This document shows positions 8,612 to 17,525 of a stretch of 64,000 bases of DNA, in pieces (within the stretch, counting starts at the first letter, position 1; every line of letters begins with the position of its first letter). The position numbers and the translations under genes were made by a program. The stretch lies in NCBI RefSeq assembly GCF_000518765.1, contig NZ_JAEF01000015.1:124001-188000 (forward strand), given 5' to 3'. The notes under the pieces are model-generated. The model saw only the letters and a program-made list of their open reading frames with translations, did no database searches and was not told the origin of the DNA. Source of the stretch: Ruminococcus flavefaciens ATCC 19208 (GTDB lineage: Bacteria; Bacillota; Clostridia; Oscillospirales; Ruminococcaceae).

Positions 8612-9505
8612 TTATTTCTCGGAAAGTCCGAAGCTTCTGATGAGATTTTCCCTGTTTCGCCAGTCCTCCTTGACCTTTACCCAGCATTTGAGGTTGACCT
8701 TTATCTGGAAAAAGTCCTCAAGCTCCATTCTTGCGGCAGTTGAAGCCTTTTTCAGCATTGCTCCGCCCTTGCCGATAACTATACCCTTGTGGGACTCCTT
8801 CTCACAGTAGATAACAGCCGATATATCGAGGATATCCTTGTCCTCGCGCTCGCTCATCTGCTCTACACCAACAGCAATACCGTGAGGTACTTCATCGCTG
8901 AGCAGCATCAGCAGCTTCTCGCGTATCATCTCTGCTGCCAGCACCTTTTCGGGCTGGTCGGTTATCATATCATCAGGGAAGAAGTGTACTGACTCTTCAG
9001 AAATTGCGATTATCTCATCAATCACGATATCAACGCCGCTGTTTTCGGTCACGCTAACAGGTACGACCGCCTGAAACTTCACTTTTGAAGTCAGATCGGC
9101 GATCACAGGGGCAAGCTCGTCCTTGTTCTTCAGCAGGTCTATCTTGTTGAGCACAAGTATTATCGGCATCTTAGATGCGTTCATGGACTTCAGAAGTTCA
9201 AGCTCCTGCTCGTTTATCTTCTTTGTGCAGTCCATAACAAATACTACTGCATCAATATCGCTGACGGACTCCTTGACAGTGTTGAGCATATGCTCGCTGA
9301 GCTTGTTTACAGGCTTGTGCAGTCCCGGAGTATCGAAGAATACCAGCTGAACATCATCTATATTGCGTATACCCGTTATACGTGTACGGGTAGTCTGAGG
9401 CTTGCTGCTGACAGAAGCTATCTTCTCTCCCACGATAGCATTGAGGAGAGAGGATTTTCCTGCATTTGTGCGTCCTGCGATAGTAACGAAAGCGGTCCTT
9501 GACAT
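8612..9505 (-). CDS. era: GTPase Era
   Basis: The 297-residue GTPase has G1 GRTNAGKS (11-18), the switch/G3 FFDTPG (57-61) and G4 NKID (120-123). It is followed by a KH RNA-binding domain (~200-290) with GKGGAMLKKA. Era binds the 3' end of 16S rRNA and acts in assembly of the small ribosomal subunit. Its ATG shares one base with the ybeY stop (TGATG), so the two are coupled. The operon order phoH-ybeY-era-recO is the classic one, here without dgkA or cdd. Confidence 0.97.
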   Translation of the reverse strand: MSRTAFVTIAGRTNAGKSSLLNAIVGEKIASVSSKPQTTRTRITGIRNIDDVQLVFFDTPGLHKPVNKLSEHMLNTVKESVSDIDAVVFVMDCTKKINEQELELLKSMNASKMPIILVLNKIDLLKNKDELAPVIADLTSKVKFQAVVPVSVTENSGVDIVIDEIIAISEESVHFFPDDMITDQPEKVLAAEMIREKLLMLLSDEVPHGIAVGVEQMSEREDKDILDISAVIYCEKESHKGIVIGKGGAMLKKASTAARMELEDFFQIKVNLKCWVKVKEDWRNRENLIRSFGLSEK

Positions 9506-10017
9506 CAGTTATTATCTCCGTTCACAACGAAAGTAACATCACGTGAGATACCAAGCTTTTCGAGTACAGACTCTTCCTTCTCACGCATGATGCGCTGATC
9601 GAGCTGGCTTGTCTCGTGATCGTAGCCCAGAAGATGGAGCATTGAATGTACTGTGAGGAAGCCTACCTCACGCTCAAGTGAGTGACCGTAGTTCTGAGCC
9701 TGCTTGACAGCAGTTTCCAGTGAAATAACAACGTCACCGAGCTGTACTGCACCTGTTTCGGGATTTACCTCAACAGTGCCGTCCTCGCTTGTGAGCGGAA
9801 ATGAGAGCACATCTGTAACGCTGTCTTTATTTCTGTATATTTTATTGAGATTCTTTATCTCGTTATTGCTTACGAATGAAACGCTTACTTCTGCGTCCTT
9901 ACCAAAATTTTCAGTCGTGAGAACTGCCTGACAGCATCTTCTGATAAGCAGTCTTATACCAACGGGGACTTTCACCTCTGTCTGATTATTCTTAACATAT
10001 ACCTTTAACTTAGCCAT
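9505..10017 (-). CDS. ybeY: Endoribonuclease YbeY
   Basis: A 170-residue product from the ATG at 10017, chosen because GGGAGA lies 9-10 bases upstream and because the family begins near MAKLKVYVKN. A longer frame has no ribosome site. The zinc motif HSMLHLLGYDH (H-x3-H-x5-H) is intact. YbeY acts in 16S rRNA 3'-end maturation and ribosome quality control, fitting its place next to era. The start lies inside the end of phoH (8-base overlap). Confidence 0.95.
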   Translation of the reverse strand: MAKLKVYVKNNQTEVKVPVGIRLLIRRCCQAVLTTENFGKDAEVSVSFVSNNEIKNLNKIYRNKDSVTDVLSFPLTSEDGTVEVNPETGAVQLGDVVISLETAVKQAQNYGHSLEREVGFLTVHSMLHLLGYDHETSQLDQRIMREKEESVLEKLGISRDVTFVVNGDNN

Positions 10018-10981
10018 GAATATTTTTTCTCCCTTCGTTATATTTTTCATAAGCTTTAATAATATCCTGTACAAGTCTGTGTCTTACAACGTCTTTTTCG
10101 GTAAAGCGATGTATGCTGATATCGTCGATACCTTTAAGCACTTTTATAGCCTCAACAAGGCCCGATTTTCTTGTATCAGGAAGATCGATCTGTGTAATAT
10201 CGCCTGTGATGACCATTCTGCTCTCGTTTCCGAGACGGGTCAGGAACATTTTTATCTGCTCCGATGTAGTATTCTGTGCTTCATCGAGAATGATAAAGGC
10301 TTCATCAAGTGTACGTCCGCGCATATATGCAAGCGGAGCGACCTCGATTATGCCTTTTTCCATGTATCTTGCAAAACTCTCGGCTCCGAACATATCGAAA
10401 AGAGCGTCATAGAGCGGACGGAGATAAGGGTCTACCTTATCCTGAAGATCACCCGGAAGAAATCCCAGTTTTTCGCCTGCTTCAACAGCGGGACGGGTAA
10501 GGATTATCTTCTTTATCTTATGTTCGCGGAATGCCTTTACTGCCATTGCAACAGCGAGATAGGTCTTGCCTGTACCCGCAGGGCCGATGCCGAGAACTAT
10601 AGTATTGTCCTTTATTGCGTCTGTATAGCGCTTCTGACCGACTGTACGCGGACGGAGTATCTTACCCGAAGCTGTAACACATATACCATCTCCGCCAAGC
10701 TCCTGAAGCTCCTGCTCTGCGCCGTCGGCTACCATAGATGAGACATAGCGCACCGTCTGTTCATTTACAGCGTTGCCCTTATCAGCCATAGTCATCAAAG
10801 CCCTGAGAGCTTTTTCCGCACCGCCGATATTCTCATCATCTCCGATTATTTTTATACCGCCGTCTCTGCTTACGACGGTAACATTGAAGTTTTTCTGTAT
10901 TCTGTCCACATTTCCGTCAAGCTGTCCGAAAAGAGCGGAAAGCTGTTCGGGACTGTCTGCGGGCACAAATTTTTCTGACAT
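10010..10981 (-). CDS. phoH: PhoH-family ATPase
   Basis: A 323-residue PhoH/PhoL protein: an N-terminal KH-like segment, then a P-loop ATPase with Walker A GPAGTGKT near 133-140 and Walker B IILDEAQNT. Helicase-like sequences ITGDITQIDLP follow. The start is ATG at 10981 with GGAG 9 bases upstream. The TTG one codon earlier is less likely. The family is a predicted RNA-associated ATPase. Its fixed place before ybeY and era suggests an RNA-processing role, but the biochemical job is not settled. Confidence 0.94.
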   Translation of the reverse strand: MSEKFVPADSPEQLSALFGQLDGNVDRIQKNFNVTVVSRDGGIKIIGDDENIGGAEKALRALMTMADKGNAVNEQTVRYVSSMVADGAEQELQELGGDGICVTASGKILRPRTVGQKRYTDAIKDNTIVLGIGPAGTGKTYLAVAMAVKAFREHKIKKIILTRPAVEAGEKLGFLPGDLQDKVDPYLRPLYDALFDMFGAESFARYMEKGIIEVAPLAYMRGRTLDEAFIILDEAQNTTSEQIKMFLTRLGNESRMVITGDITQIDLPDTRKSGLVEAIKVLKGIDDISIHRFTEKDVVRHRLVQDIIKAYEKYNEGRKNIHG

Positions 10982-10997
10982 CAACTAATTCTCCAAT

Positions 10998-11498
10998 CTA
11001 TTGCTCGGGAAAAGCTCCTGCTTTTGCAAGTGCTGCATTGGAATAGCGCACATCGTCCGAGACCTCCATGATCACCCTGACATTATCGGGAAAATCTATT
11101 TTCTGTTCGGGTGACCCAAGTTCAAGCTCCATTATTGCAAGCTTATCCGAAAACGGGTAAGTATCAAGCTCGAACAGCTGATCGTGATAATCAAAACAGT
11201 AACGCACCTTTTCAACAGGCGGACAGTCTCTCCGCGCACCGCTGAGAAGGCTCTGATACTCCTCTGCGCTTATCTCAAACTCATTTTCTTCCCTTGTGAC
11301 ATGAGTATGGAAGATCTTTTCCGTATAGGTATATTTAACATTGCCATCCTCATCCACCGATCTGACTCTGCGCTGGGAACCGTTCTGTCCGCTTTTCAGA
11401 TAAGTCTGGACAATACCGATCCTGCGCTTCACATCAAGAGTGGAAACATCGGGGAACTCAACGAGAAATTTTCTTTCGATCTCATATGATTTACTCAT
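10998..11498 (-). CDS. CYTH-domain phosphohydrolase
   Basis: A 166-residue single-domain CYTH protein. The signature ExExK is visible as YEIERKFL at the N-terminus, and charged strands follow (RRVRS, YTYTEK, EFEISAEEY, AIMELELG). Such stand-alone CYTH proteins are usually inorganic triphosphatases acting with a divalent metal. Adenylate cyclase activity is possible but rarer. ATG at 11498 is supported by GGGAGCG. A longer frame upstream crosses the promoter and is unlikely. It heads the phoH operon with 13 bases before phoH, an unusual partner for that cluster. Confidence 0.85.
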   Translation of the reverse strand: MSKSYEIERKFLVEFPDVSTLDVKRRIGIVQTYLKSGQNGSQRRVRSVDEDGNVKYTYTEKIFHTHVTREENEFEISAEEYQSLLSGARRDCPPVEKVRYCFDYHDQLFELDTYPFSDKLAIMELELGSPEQKIDFPDNVRVIMEVSDDVRYSNAALAKAGAFPEQ

Positions 11499-11559
11499 AA
11501 AGCACGCTCCCAAAAGCAAAAATACTGCTCCGTAAAAGTTGAAATCTTTCAACATATAC

Positions 11560-11588
11560 ATTATACAACTTTTTTTGAATAATGTCAA
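11560..11588 (-). promoter_or_regulatory. Promoter of the CYTH-phoH-ybeY-era-recO operon
   Basis: On the minus strand TTGACA (11588-11583), a 17-base spacer and TATAAT (11565-11560), both perfect consensus. They lie about 60 bases before the CYTH start. Confidence 0.85.
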
Positions 11589-11653
11589 CAAAAATCCTGA
11601 TTTATTCTGTCTAAAATGCTAAGTTTTATCATACTGTCACATACTTGTCACCT

Positions 11654-12406
11654 TTAAAGGGGCAGATCTCTCAGCATAAGATTGAACGGGTTGAAAAAGC
11701 TTTCGCCAAATTCTGCGGAGGGCGCTTCGAGCACCGCCGACGCATTACCGTCAGAAAGCGGTATTACGGCTGTTATCTCGTTATCGCCAAACACTGCTTC
11801 CGCACCGATACGGGCAGCAAGTCCCTGCACGGTCTCATTGGGATAATTTTCAAATACATCAGGCAGACCGATGTTTTCTCCGTCCACAAATGTCCCTGCG
11901 GCTCTTATGCAAATTTTGACATTTTCAACAGTTTCTTTGCAAAAGGCTTCAAATATGTTTTTTTCAGAACCGCTTGCAAGCATATACTTTCTGATAAAGC
12001 TGAGCAGCAGCAATCTGAGTATATCACTGTTGGTACGAACAAATGATGCCGAACATTCCATGACTGTTATCCTGCACTTCCCTGCCGTAACTGCCTCACA
12101 GTTAGCGGCAAGATCAGCAAGGAAGGTATCTGTCCTTACAGTGCCTGTTCTCTCTGCGTCGTCGGGGGAAGCGATAAGGGCTTTACTCAGTTCTGCATTT
12201 CTCATAAGGTCGCAGCACATTGTCAGTATCCCCTCTATCAGCTCGCTCTCCTTTTTTGTTCCGTGCCTGTCGGCAATCTCTCTTAAAAGCTCGCAAGAAG
12301 CCGATATACCTGTTACCGAACGCCTCACGAGATACTCGGTATAAGCTATATAATCCTTGGCAAAAGGACTTTCAAAAAAGTCCCGAAGCTCGTTTTTCTC
12401 GTCCAT
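11654..12406 (-). CDS. Uncharacterised cytosolic protein, possibly histidine-kinase-like
   Basis: A 250-residue protein from the ATG at 12406 (GGAGAAAAT directly upstream). There is no signal peptide or membrane helix. Residues ~15-90 are helical (AYTEYLVRRSVTGISASCELLREIA) and recall a kinase dimerisation helix pair without a clear phospho-accepting His. The rest has an order of strands and helices (LRLLLLSFIRKYMLAS, VKICIRAAGTFVDGENIGLPDVFENY, LAARIGAEAVFGDNEITAVIPL) like a GHKL ATPase fold, but clear N and G boxes are missing. I read it as a degenerate sensor-kinase relative with low certainty. It lies alone, upstream of the CYTH operon and divergent from gap. Confidence 0.5.
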   Translation of the reverse strand: MDEKNELRDFFESPFAKDYIAYTEYLVRRSVTGISASCELLREIADRHGTKKESELIEGILTMCCDLMRNAELSKALIASPDDAERTGTVRTDTFLADLAANCEAVTAGKCRITVMECSASFVRTNSDILRLLLLSFIRKYMLASGSEKNIFEAFCKETVENVKICIRAAGTFVDGENIGLPDVFENYPNETVQGLAARIGAEAVFGDNEITAVIPLSDGNASAVLEAPSAEFGESFFNPFNLMLRDLPL

Positions 12407-12598
12407 ATTTTCTCCGATCGCAATGTTTGTATACAAAAAATGAATATATTATATTATACTACATTTTAAAATGAAATGAAATAGCCGAAGCCTATTTTTT
12501 GCCACAGAAATTTATAACAAAAATTTTTAGGCGGTATTCCTGACATTTGTTTAATATGTACTTTTACAAAAAAATCTGTTATTTTTTTATCGAACCAC

Positions 12599-12627
12599 TT
12601 GCAAAATTTTCCGAGTTGCGGTATAAT
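12599..12627 (+). promoter_or_regulatory. gap promoter
   Basis: TTGCAA (12599-12604), a 17-base spacer and a perfect TATAAT (12622-12627), 32 bases before the gap ATG. TAGGAGG precedes the start codon. A short untranslated leader leaves no room for a riboswitch. Confidence 0.8.
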
Positions 12628-12659
12628 TAATCTATACAAATTTTTAGGAGGTATATCCA

Positions 12660-13697
12660 ATGTCAGTTAAAGTTGCTATTAACGGTTTCGGCCGTATCGG
12701 TCGTCTTGCATTCAGACAGATGTTTGACGCTCCAGGTTATGAGGTAGTTGCAATCAACGACCTTACAAAGCCTTCAATGCTCGCTCAGCTTCTCAAGTAT
12801 GATACAGCTCAGGGCGGTTACTGTGGTAAGATCGGTGAGAACCTTCACACAGTTTCTGCTGATGATGAAAAGGGCACAATCACTGTAGACGGCAAGACAC
12901 TTACAATCTACGCTAAGGCTAACGCTGCAGAGCTCCCATGGGGTGAGATCGGCGTTGACGTAGTTCTCGAGTGCACAGGTTTCTACTGCTCAAAGGACAA
13001 GTCACAGGCTCATATCGATGCAGGTGCTAAGAAGGTTGTTATCTCTGCTCCGGCAGGCAACGATCTTCCTACAATCGTTTACAGCGTAAACGAGAAGACT
13101 CTTACAAAGGATGACAAGATCATCTCTGCTGCTTCATGCACAACAAACTGCCTCGCTCCTATGGCTAAGGCTCTTAATGATTATGCTCCTATCCAGAGCG
13201 GTATCATGAGCACAATCCACGCTTACACAGGCGATCAGATGATCCTTGACGGTCCTCACAGAAAGGGCGACTTCAGAAGAGCAAGAGCTGGTGCTGCAAA
13301 CATCGTTCCTAACAGCACAGGTGCTGCTAAGGCAATCGGTCTTGTAATCCCAGAGCTCAACGGCAAGCTCATCGGCAGCGCTCAGAGAGTTCCTGTTCCT
13401 ACAGGTTCTACAACAATCCTCACAGCTGTTGTTAAGGGTGCTAACGTAACTAAGGAAGGCATCAACGCTGCTATGAAGGCTGCTGCTTCCGAGTCATTCG
13501 GTTACAACGAGGATCAGATCGTTTCTTCTGACGTTATCGGCATGAGATTCGGTTCACTCTTCGATGCTACACAGACAATGGTAGCTGAGATCGGTGACGG
13601 CCTCTACGAGGTACAGGTTGTTTCATGGTACGACAACGAGAATTCTTACACATCACAGATGGTAAGAACAATCAAGTACTTTGCAGAGCTCGGCTAA
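12660..13697 (+). CDS. gap: Glyceraldehyde-3-phosphate dehydrogenase
   Basis: The 345-residue enzyme is of normal size. The Rossmann start [14 protein letters not shown] and the catalytic motif [12 protein letters not shown] (the Cys forms the thioester) are intact, as is the C-terminal [13 protein letters not shown]. It converts glyceraldehyde 3-phosphate to 1,3-bisphosphoglycerate with NAD, the central glycolytic oxidation. The codon choice is strongly biased (for example GCT, AAG, ATC, GGT), unlike neighbouring genes, which is the mark of very high expression. It is monocistronic, with its own promoter and terminator. Confidence 0.98.
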   Translation: MSVKVAINGFGRIGRLAFRQMFDAPGYEVVAINDLTKPSMLAQLLKYDTAQGGYCGKIGENLHTVSADDEKGTITVDGKTLTIYAKANAAELPWGEIGVDVVLECTGFYCSKDKSQAHIDAGAKKVVISAPAGNDLPTIVYSVNEKTLTKDDKIISAASCTTNCLAPMAKALNDYAPIQSGIMSTIHAYTGDQMILDGPHRKGDFRRARAGAANIVPNSTGAAKAIGLVIPELNGKLIGSAQRVPVPTGSTTILTAVVKGANVTKEGINAAMKAAASESFGYNEDQIVSSDVIGMRFGSLFDATQTMVAEIGDGLYEVQVVSWYDNENSYTSQMVRTIKYFAELG

Positions 13698-13722
13698 TAG
13701 CTGATATATATGCAACATTCAA

Positions 13723-13749
13723 GGGCGTTCATTGCGAACGCCCTTTTTG
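13723..13749 (+). terminator. gap terminator
   Basis: GGGCGTTC (13723-13730) pairs perfectly with GAACGCCC (13736-13743) and is followed by TTTTTG, 26 bases after the gap stop. Confidence 0.9.
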
Positions 13750-13761
13750 TATGTCAGTATA

Positions 13762-13789
13762 CAAAGAAAAGGCACTCGATTTGAGTGCC
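13762..13789 (-). terminator. Terminator of the convergent lipoprotein gene
   Basis: GGCACTC (13771-13777) and GAGTGCC (13783-13789) form a stem. Read on the minus strand it is followed by TTTTCTTT. It serves the gene ending at 13852. Confidence 0.75.
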
Positions 13790-13851
13790 TATATATGCTG
13801 AATTAACTATATAAATTTTACTTCAATCAAAACGTATAAGGATATTTAGAG

Positions 13852-14691
13852 TCAGCTCCATAATTTATCGATATAAATTTTAGTTCCTTTCAAAGTACTT
13901 GGGTCAAAGCTGAAAATATAAAAGTATTTAGGTTTAACCCCATACAAATTATCTTCATCTCCGTCAATATCAGTGTAAAAATAATCTTTCTGTTCTATAT
14001 AAGCGTCATTATCTAACGTAGTAAAGCCAACTTCCTTAATTTCTTTCAATCCCATATCGGTAATGCAAGATTTCGCAGTATCATAATCCATTGTATATAC
14101 TCCTGTAGGATAATAAACAATACCTTCACCATCGCCATCTATTGATACAGTTGATACAATAGCATCTTGGATTTTTACTCTCTCATTATCTTCAGCATGG
14201 TTTTTCCCATAACATACTTTCAATGTAATCCTTGTATCCTCTAAAGACGGAGCAGATGAAACCTTAAGCTCTCCCGGTGTTAAATATTCATCAAGAGCTA
14301 TTTCGGACATATCAAACTTATCGCCATATTTATCAACAAAATCCGCAACTGTGATATAGCAGCCGTTTCGGAATACTGTATCGCCTATCTGAATATATCC
14401 CGACCTGAACGAAGCGTTCTTTATCTCCTCTGTGGGCTCATATACTATCTCAGCAGCAGTTGTAGGCTCTGTTTCAGCTTCTGTTGCCTCTTCTTTCTCC
14501 TTTGCGAGCTCCTTTGATGTTTCTTCATCGAGCTTGTTGAGAGCGTCCTCAAGGTCTTTTTCGTCTATGTCCTCAGCAGATTTTGAACTTGTCTTTGTCT
14601 TCTTGTTGTCCTTGGTGTCGCCGCAGGCTGTCATTGAAACTGCACCTAAGCATACCGCAAATAAGAATGCAGCAATTCTTGTTTTTTTCAT
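13852..14691 (-). CDS. Predicted lipoprotein, function unknown
   Basis: 279 residues with an N-terminal lipoprotein signal (MKKTRIAAFLFAVC.., lipobox-like SMTAC, lipidated Cys near residue 23). A low-complexity Lys/Ser/Glu/Thr spacer (~25-85, KEKEEATEAETEPTTAAE) holds the folded part off the membrane. The C-terminal ~190 residues are unassigned and rich in strands (GYIQIGDTVFRNGCYITVADFVDKYGDKF). AGGAAAATAATT precedes the ATG. It is a single gene convergent with gap. I do not recognise the family. Confidence 0.7.
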   Translation of the reverse strand: MKKTRIAAFLFAVCLGAVSMTACGDTKDNKKTKTSSKSAEDIDEKDLEDALNKLDEETSKELAKEKEEATEAETEPTTAAEIVYEPTEEIKNASFRSGYIQIGDTVFRNGCYITVADFVDKYGDKFDMSEIALDEYLTPGELKVSSAPSLEDTRITLKVCYGKNHAEDNERVKIQDAIVSTVSIDGDGEGIVYYPTGVYTMDYDTAKSCITDMGLKEIKEVGFTTLDNDAYIEQKDYFYTDIDGDEDNLYGVKPKYFYIFSFDPSTLKGTKIYIDKLWS

Positions 14692-14800
14692 AATTATTTT
14701 CCTTTCAAATAAACATACTTATATAAGTATAAAGCTGAAATGTGATGATTTAGTGAAAGCAGCAATATTTCAGCAATAATGTACTTCCACATCAACATCA

Positions 14801-14829
14801 TTGACAATTTTTGACAAGTGATGTATAAT
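14801..14829 (+). promoter_or_regulatory. Promoter of the Zn-phospholipase-like gene
   Basis: Perfect TTGACA (14801-14806), 17-base spacer and perfect TATAAT (14824-14829). The predicted leader of about 75 bases contains a copy of the GGGCGGA/TCCGTCC dispersed repeat at 14860-14882. Confidence 0.85.
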
Positions 14830-14911
14830 TTAATAAGGTAATAACAGCGTATCAGTCTCGGGCGGACATCTCCGTCCTACAGATTCAATATAAAGTATAT
14901 AAGGTGATAAT

Positions 14912-15946
14912 GTGAATAATAAATGGAAAAAGGTCACTGACGAACTTCAAAGACTTACCAAACAATATACAACAATAAAAACTCAGCCGCAGTCGCAGAT
15001 ACATGAGGATATCCTCATCAGAGCATTGAAGCTCCTTGATGAGACCGCTCCCGAAGCTGCCGAGCTCATACGTCCGCAGCTCAACATAATGCTTCCGTAT
15101 ACAGTTATTGCCGACGACAATGATGACCGCGAAAACGGCGCAGGCAGGCATTATTACTGCGCCTGCAACACAAACGGAAAGCCCCTCAGACCTGTCTGCG
15201 GCTACTATAAAAACGGCAAGGACCTCTTCGCCAAAAGTGCCCGTACAATGTTCGAGGAGGACTACACAATGGCTCTGACTATGCACCAGAATGGCTTTGT
15301 AAAGCAGGGTGCAGTCTATCTTGCAAGAGCTGTGCATATGATGTCGGATATGTGCTGTCTCCCACACGCAGCAAAAATGACCTACTTCTCGAAGCTTCGC
15401 AGTGTTCATATCCGTTATGAGGAACTGGCACGGGTAATGTATCCCGAGTTTGTGCCCGAGCAGCATATAAACTATACTCATCTCCGCCGCTTTGCAATGC
15501 GAAGCAGCTTCTCGACTGCGATAAATACCAATTCAGCCGCTATATGCCAAGCTGCACATGAGCTTTTCACTGCACCGGAATATACTATAAAAAAACGTCT
15601 TTACGATACAGAGCAGGCTGTTGCAGCACTTCTCTACCGCTTTTACCGCGATACAAAGGTAACTCCCCTGCGCGGACACTACATTGTCAGCGGAATGGTG
15701 TGCCACCCGTTTTCAGATATGCCTGCCCTTAAAGTCAGGGTAACGGAAAAAGGCATAACCTTTGAGCATAACGGAATACCCGTAAACTCTCATCTCGGCA
15801 GCATTTTCAGAGCTGCTCACAGACGGGACGGTCTTTATACCCTGACTCCTCTCGGCTGTACAAACGGATACGTACTTTCCCGCGGCAGCCGCAGGCTTGT
15901 ACCCTTTGACCCACGTGACAAAAAACAGTTCTTCGGTATTATATAA
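14912..15946 (+). CDS. Zn-dependent phospholipase C-like protein
   Basis: 344 residues, starting at GTG 14912 (AAGGTGAT just upstream). Spaced His/Asp residues recall the all-helical zinc phospholipase C/S1-P1 fold: GAGRHYYCAC near 90, FEEDYTMALTMHQNG near 120, and RAVHMMSDMCCLPHAAKM near 145-162, the family's H..D..H pattern. Unlike secreted phospholipases it has no signal peptide and begins with a basic helical segment, so it may be cytosolic or carry another activity. The C-terminal ~90 residues look like small strands (GTYTLTPLG-type turns). It is transcribed alone from a consensus promoter. Substrate unknown. Confidence 0.65.
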   Translation: MNNKWKKVTDELQRLTKQYTTIKTQPQSQIHEDILIRALKLLDETAPEAAELIRPQLNIMLPYTVIADDNDDRENGAGRHYYCACNTNGKPLRPVCGYYKNGKDLFAKSARTMFEEDYTMALTMHQNGFVKQGAVYLARAVHMMSDMCCLPHAAKMTYFSKLRSVHIRYEELARVMYPEFVPEQHINYTHLRRFAMRSSFSTAINTNSAAICQAAHELFTAPEYTIKKRLYDTEQAVAALLYRFYRDTKVTPLRGHYIVSGMVCHPFSDMPALKVRVTEKGITFEHNGIPVNSHLGSIFRAAHRRDGLYTLTPLGCTNGYVLSRGSRRLVPFDPRDKKQFFGII

Positions 15947-15951
15947 AAAGA

Positions 15952-15976
15952 AAGCAGCCTGTCGGCTGCTTTTTTC
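15952..15976. terminator. Bidirectional terminator
   Basis: GCAGCC-TGTC-GGCTGC flanked by A-rich and T-rich sequence (TTTTTTCAT on the plus strand). It separates the convergent genes ending at 15946 and 16007. Confidence 0.8.
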
Positions 15977-16006
15977 ATATTCAGTATATCTCATCCATAC
16001 GAAGCT

Positions 16007-16522
16007 TTAAAGCTCTTCCATGCTGCCTGAGGAGTTTTTCTGCCTTTCTGCCATTTTCTGAGCGTACGGATTCTTTGTCTCCCACTTAGTCCTGTTCATG
16101 TCATATTCCTTCAGCTTTGGCTCGAACTGAGGAAAGCCATCCTGCTGTGCAAGCCACTGATACTGCTTTATATTCTTGAAGCTTCTGACAGCGACCCATA
16201 CGAATGCGGCGAACTCCACAAATCCGAGAATAGTAAAACTGCCAACAGAAAACATAGATATTATCTCCGCTATAAGAAGCACTCCCGAGACTACAGAAAG
16301 CGCGATATTTTTATTATATACACTGATAAGACCTGTTACCGAAGCAGCCGCAGCCAGTGAAGAAACAAGCAGCGCCCCCATATTTCCCGAAAGTACAAAT
16401 GCAATAAGGCACAATATTGCAACAGCGATATTACACATAAATATTACGAACATTTTGGTGTCATCTTTTTTTATTTTCTTCATTTGTGTCCTGTTCTGCT
16501 TGTATTCTTCTTCAAAATCCAC
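16007..16522 (-). CDS. Small membrane protein of unknown function
   Basis: About 171 residues. GTG at 16522 is preferred because GGAGG lies 10 bases upstream. An ATG eight codons earlier at 16546 overlaps that ribosome site. A charged N-terminus (DFEEEYKQNRTQMKKIKKDD) is followed by four hydrophobic segments (~24-120) and a cytosolic tail rich in Lys, Gln and Asn (EPKLKEYDMNRTKWETKNPYAQ). No family is recognised. It shares a divergent promoter region with the GH25 lysozyme. Confidence 0.65.
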   Translation of the reverse strand: MDFEEEYKQNRTQMKKIKKDDTKMFVIFMCNIAVAILCLIAFVLSGNMGALLVSSLAAAASVTGLISVYNKNIALSVVSGVLLIAEIISMFSVGSFTILGFVEFAAFVWVAVRSFKNIKQYQWLAQQDGFPQFEPKLKEYDMNRTKWETKNPYAQKMAERQKNSSGSMEEL

Positions 16523-16556
16523 AGTACCACTGCCTCCTTGATGCATTGTTAAATAA

Positions 16557-16585
16557 ATTCTATCATTTTTCTACTCATTTGTCAA
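16557..16585 (-). promoter_or_regulatory. Promoter of the 16007-16522 membrane protein
   Basis: On the minus strand TTGACA (16585-16580), a 17-base spacer and TAGAAT (16562-16557). Confidence 0.7.
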
Positions 16586-16616
16586 CACACCGCAGAAAAG
16601 AAATTCAAAAAAACTG

Positions 16617-16645
16617 TTGACTATTTTCAGTTTTTAGTTTATTAT
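16617..16645 (+). promoter_or_regulatory. Promoter of the GH25-manA-glk group
   Basis: TTGACT (16617-16622), 17-base spacer, TATTAT (16640-16645), divergent from the promoter at 16557-16585 with the two -35 elements 31 bases apart. Confidence 0.65.
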
Positions 16646-16729
16646 ATATATTGTATGACTTTTGGATTCTTGGCTCAGTGTGTTCCGATAAGGGAGCGTC
16701 CGAGAGCTTTGGAGGGGGCTGCATCTGAT

Positions 16730-17476
16730 ATGCATATCATAAAAAGAAATATCCTTTGCTCTCTGCTGGGCTCATTTCTTATAACCGCTGCTGCGGCTTC
16801 GGCTTTGTTCTTTGCCACAGCTAAGGTCAACAAGACGAAATATCCTGTATTCGGCGTTGATGTTTCAAACTATCAGGGCGATATCAACTGGCAGGAGCTT
16901 GAATCACAGAATGTATCATTCGCTTTTATAAAGGCTACGGAGGGCAGTGGTCACACTGACGAATCGGTACGCAGAAATCTTGACAGAGCAGCTTCAACAG
17001 GCATCAGAGTCTCAGCCTACCACTTCTTCAGCTTTGACAGCGCGGGTGAAACTCAGGCTGAAAATTTTATCTCGTCTGTGAGCCCTGATGAAATAGCCCT
17101 TCCGCCTGTTATCGACATAGAGTATTATGCCGACAAGCGCAGAAACAAGCCCTCAAAGGAAGAGACCGAAAAGATACTTCGTCCGCTTATCACAAGGATT
17201 GAGGAGTATTACGGCGTCAAGCCCATAATATATACTACCCTGCCTGTGTACTACAGATACGTAAAGGGCAGCTTTTCGGATTATCCGCTGTGGATAAGAA
17301 GTGTTAACTGCGAGCCCGACCTCATCGACTGGAAGTTCTGGCAGTACAGCGACAAGGGCACTCTTACAGGCTATGACGGCGACGAAGAGCATATCGACTT
17401 CAACGTATACAACGGCTCTGTGGAAGAATTTGAAAAGGAATTCCCCATGCCGAATAATAAAAAAGCAATATCATGA
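16730..17476 (+). CDS. GH25 lysozyme-like muramidase, membrane-anchored
   Basis: From ATG 16730 (GGAGGGGG about 10 bases upstream), 248 residues. One N-terminal hydrophobic helix (ILCSLLGSFLITAAAASALFF) acts as anchor or signal. The rest is a single GH25 domain: FGVDVSNYQGDINW at the start of the barrel, FAFIKATEG, AYHFFSF, and PPVIDIEYY with the catalytic Asp/Glu pair, ending with WKFWQYSDKGTLTGYDGDEEHIDFN. GH25 enzymes cleave the muramic acid-glucosamine bond of peptidoglycan. There is no cell-wall-binding repeat. It may serve cell-wall turnover or lysis of competitors. manA follows after 49 bases. Confidence 0.9.
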   Translation: MHIIKRNILCSLLGSFLITAAAASALFFATAKVNKTKYPVFGVDVSNYQGDINWQELESQNVSFAFIKATEGSGHTDESVRRNLDRAASTGIRVSAYHFFSFDSAGETQAENFISSVSPDEIALPPVIDIEYYADKRRNKPSKEETEKILRPLITRIEEYYGVKPIIYTTLPVYYRYVKGSFSDYPLWIRSVNCEPDLIDWKFWQYSDKGTLTGYDGDEEHIDFNVYNGSVEEFEKEFPMPNNKKAIS

Positions 17477-17525
17477 CAAATATTACGTGACACTTTGGCG
17501 GTGTTCCATACAGAAAGGCACTATC

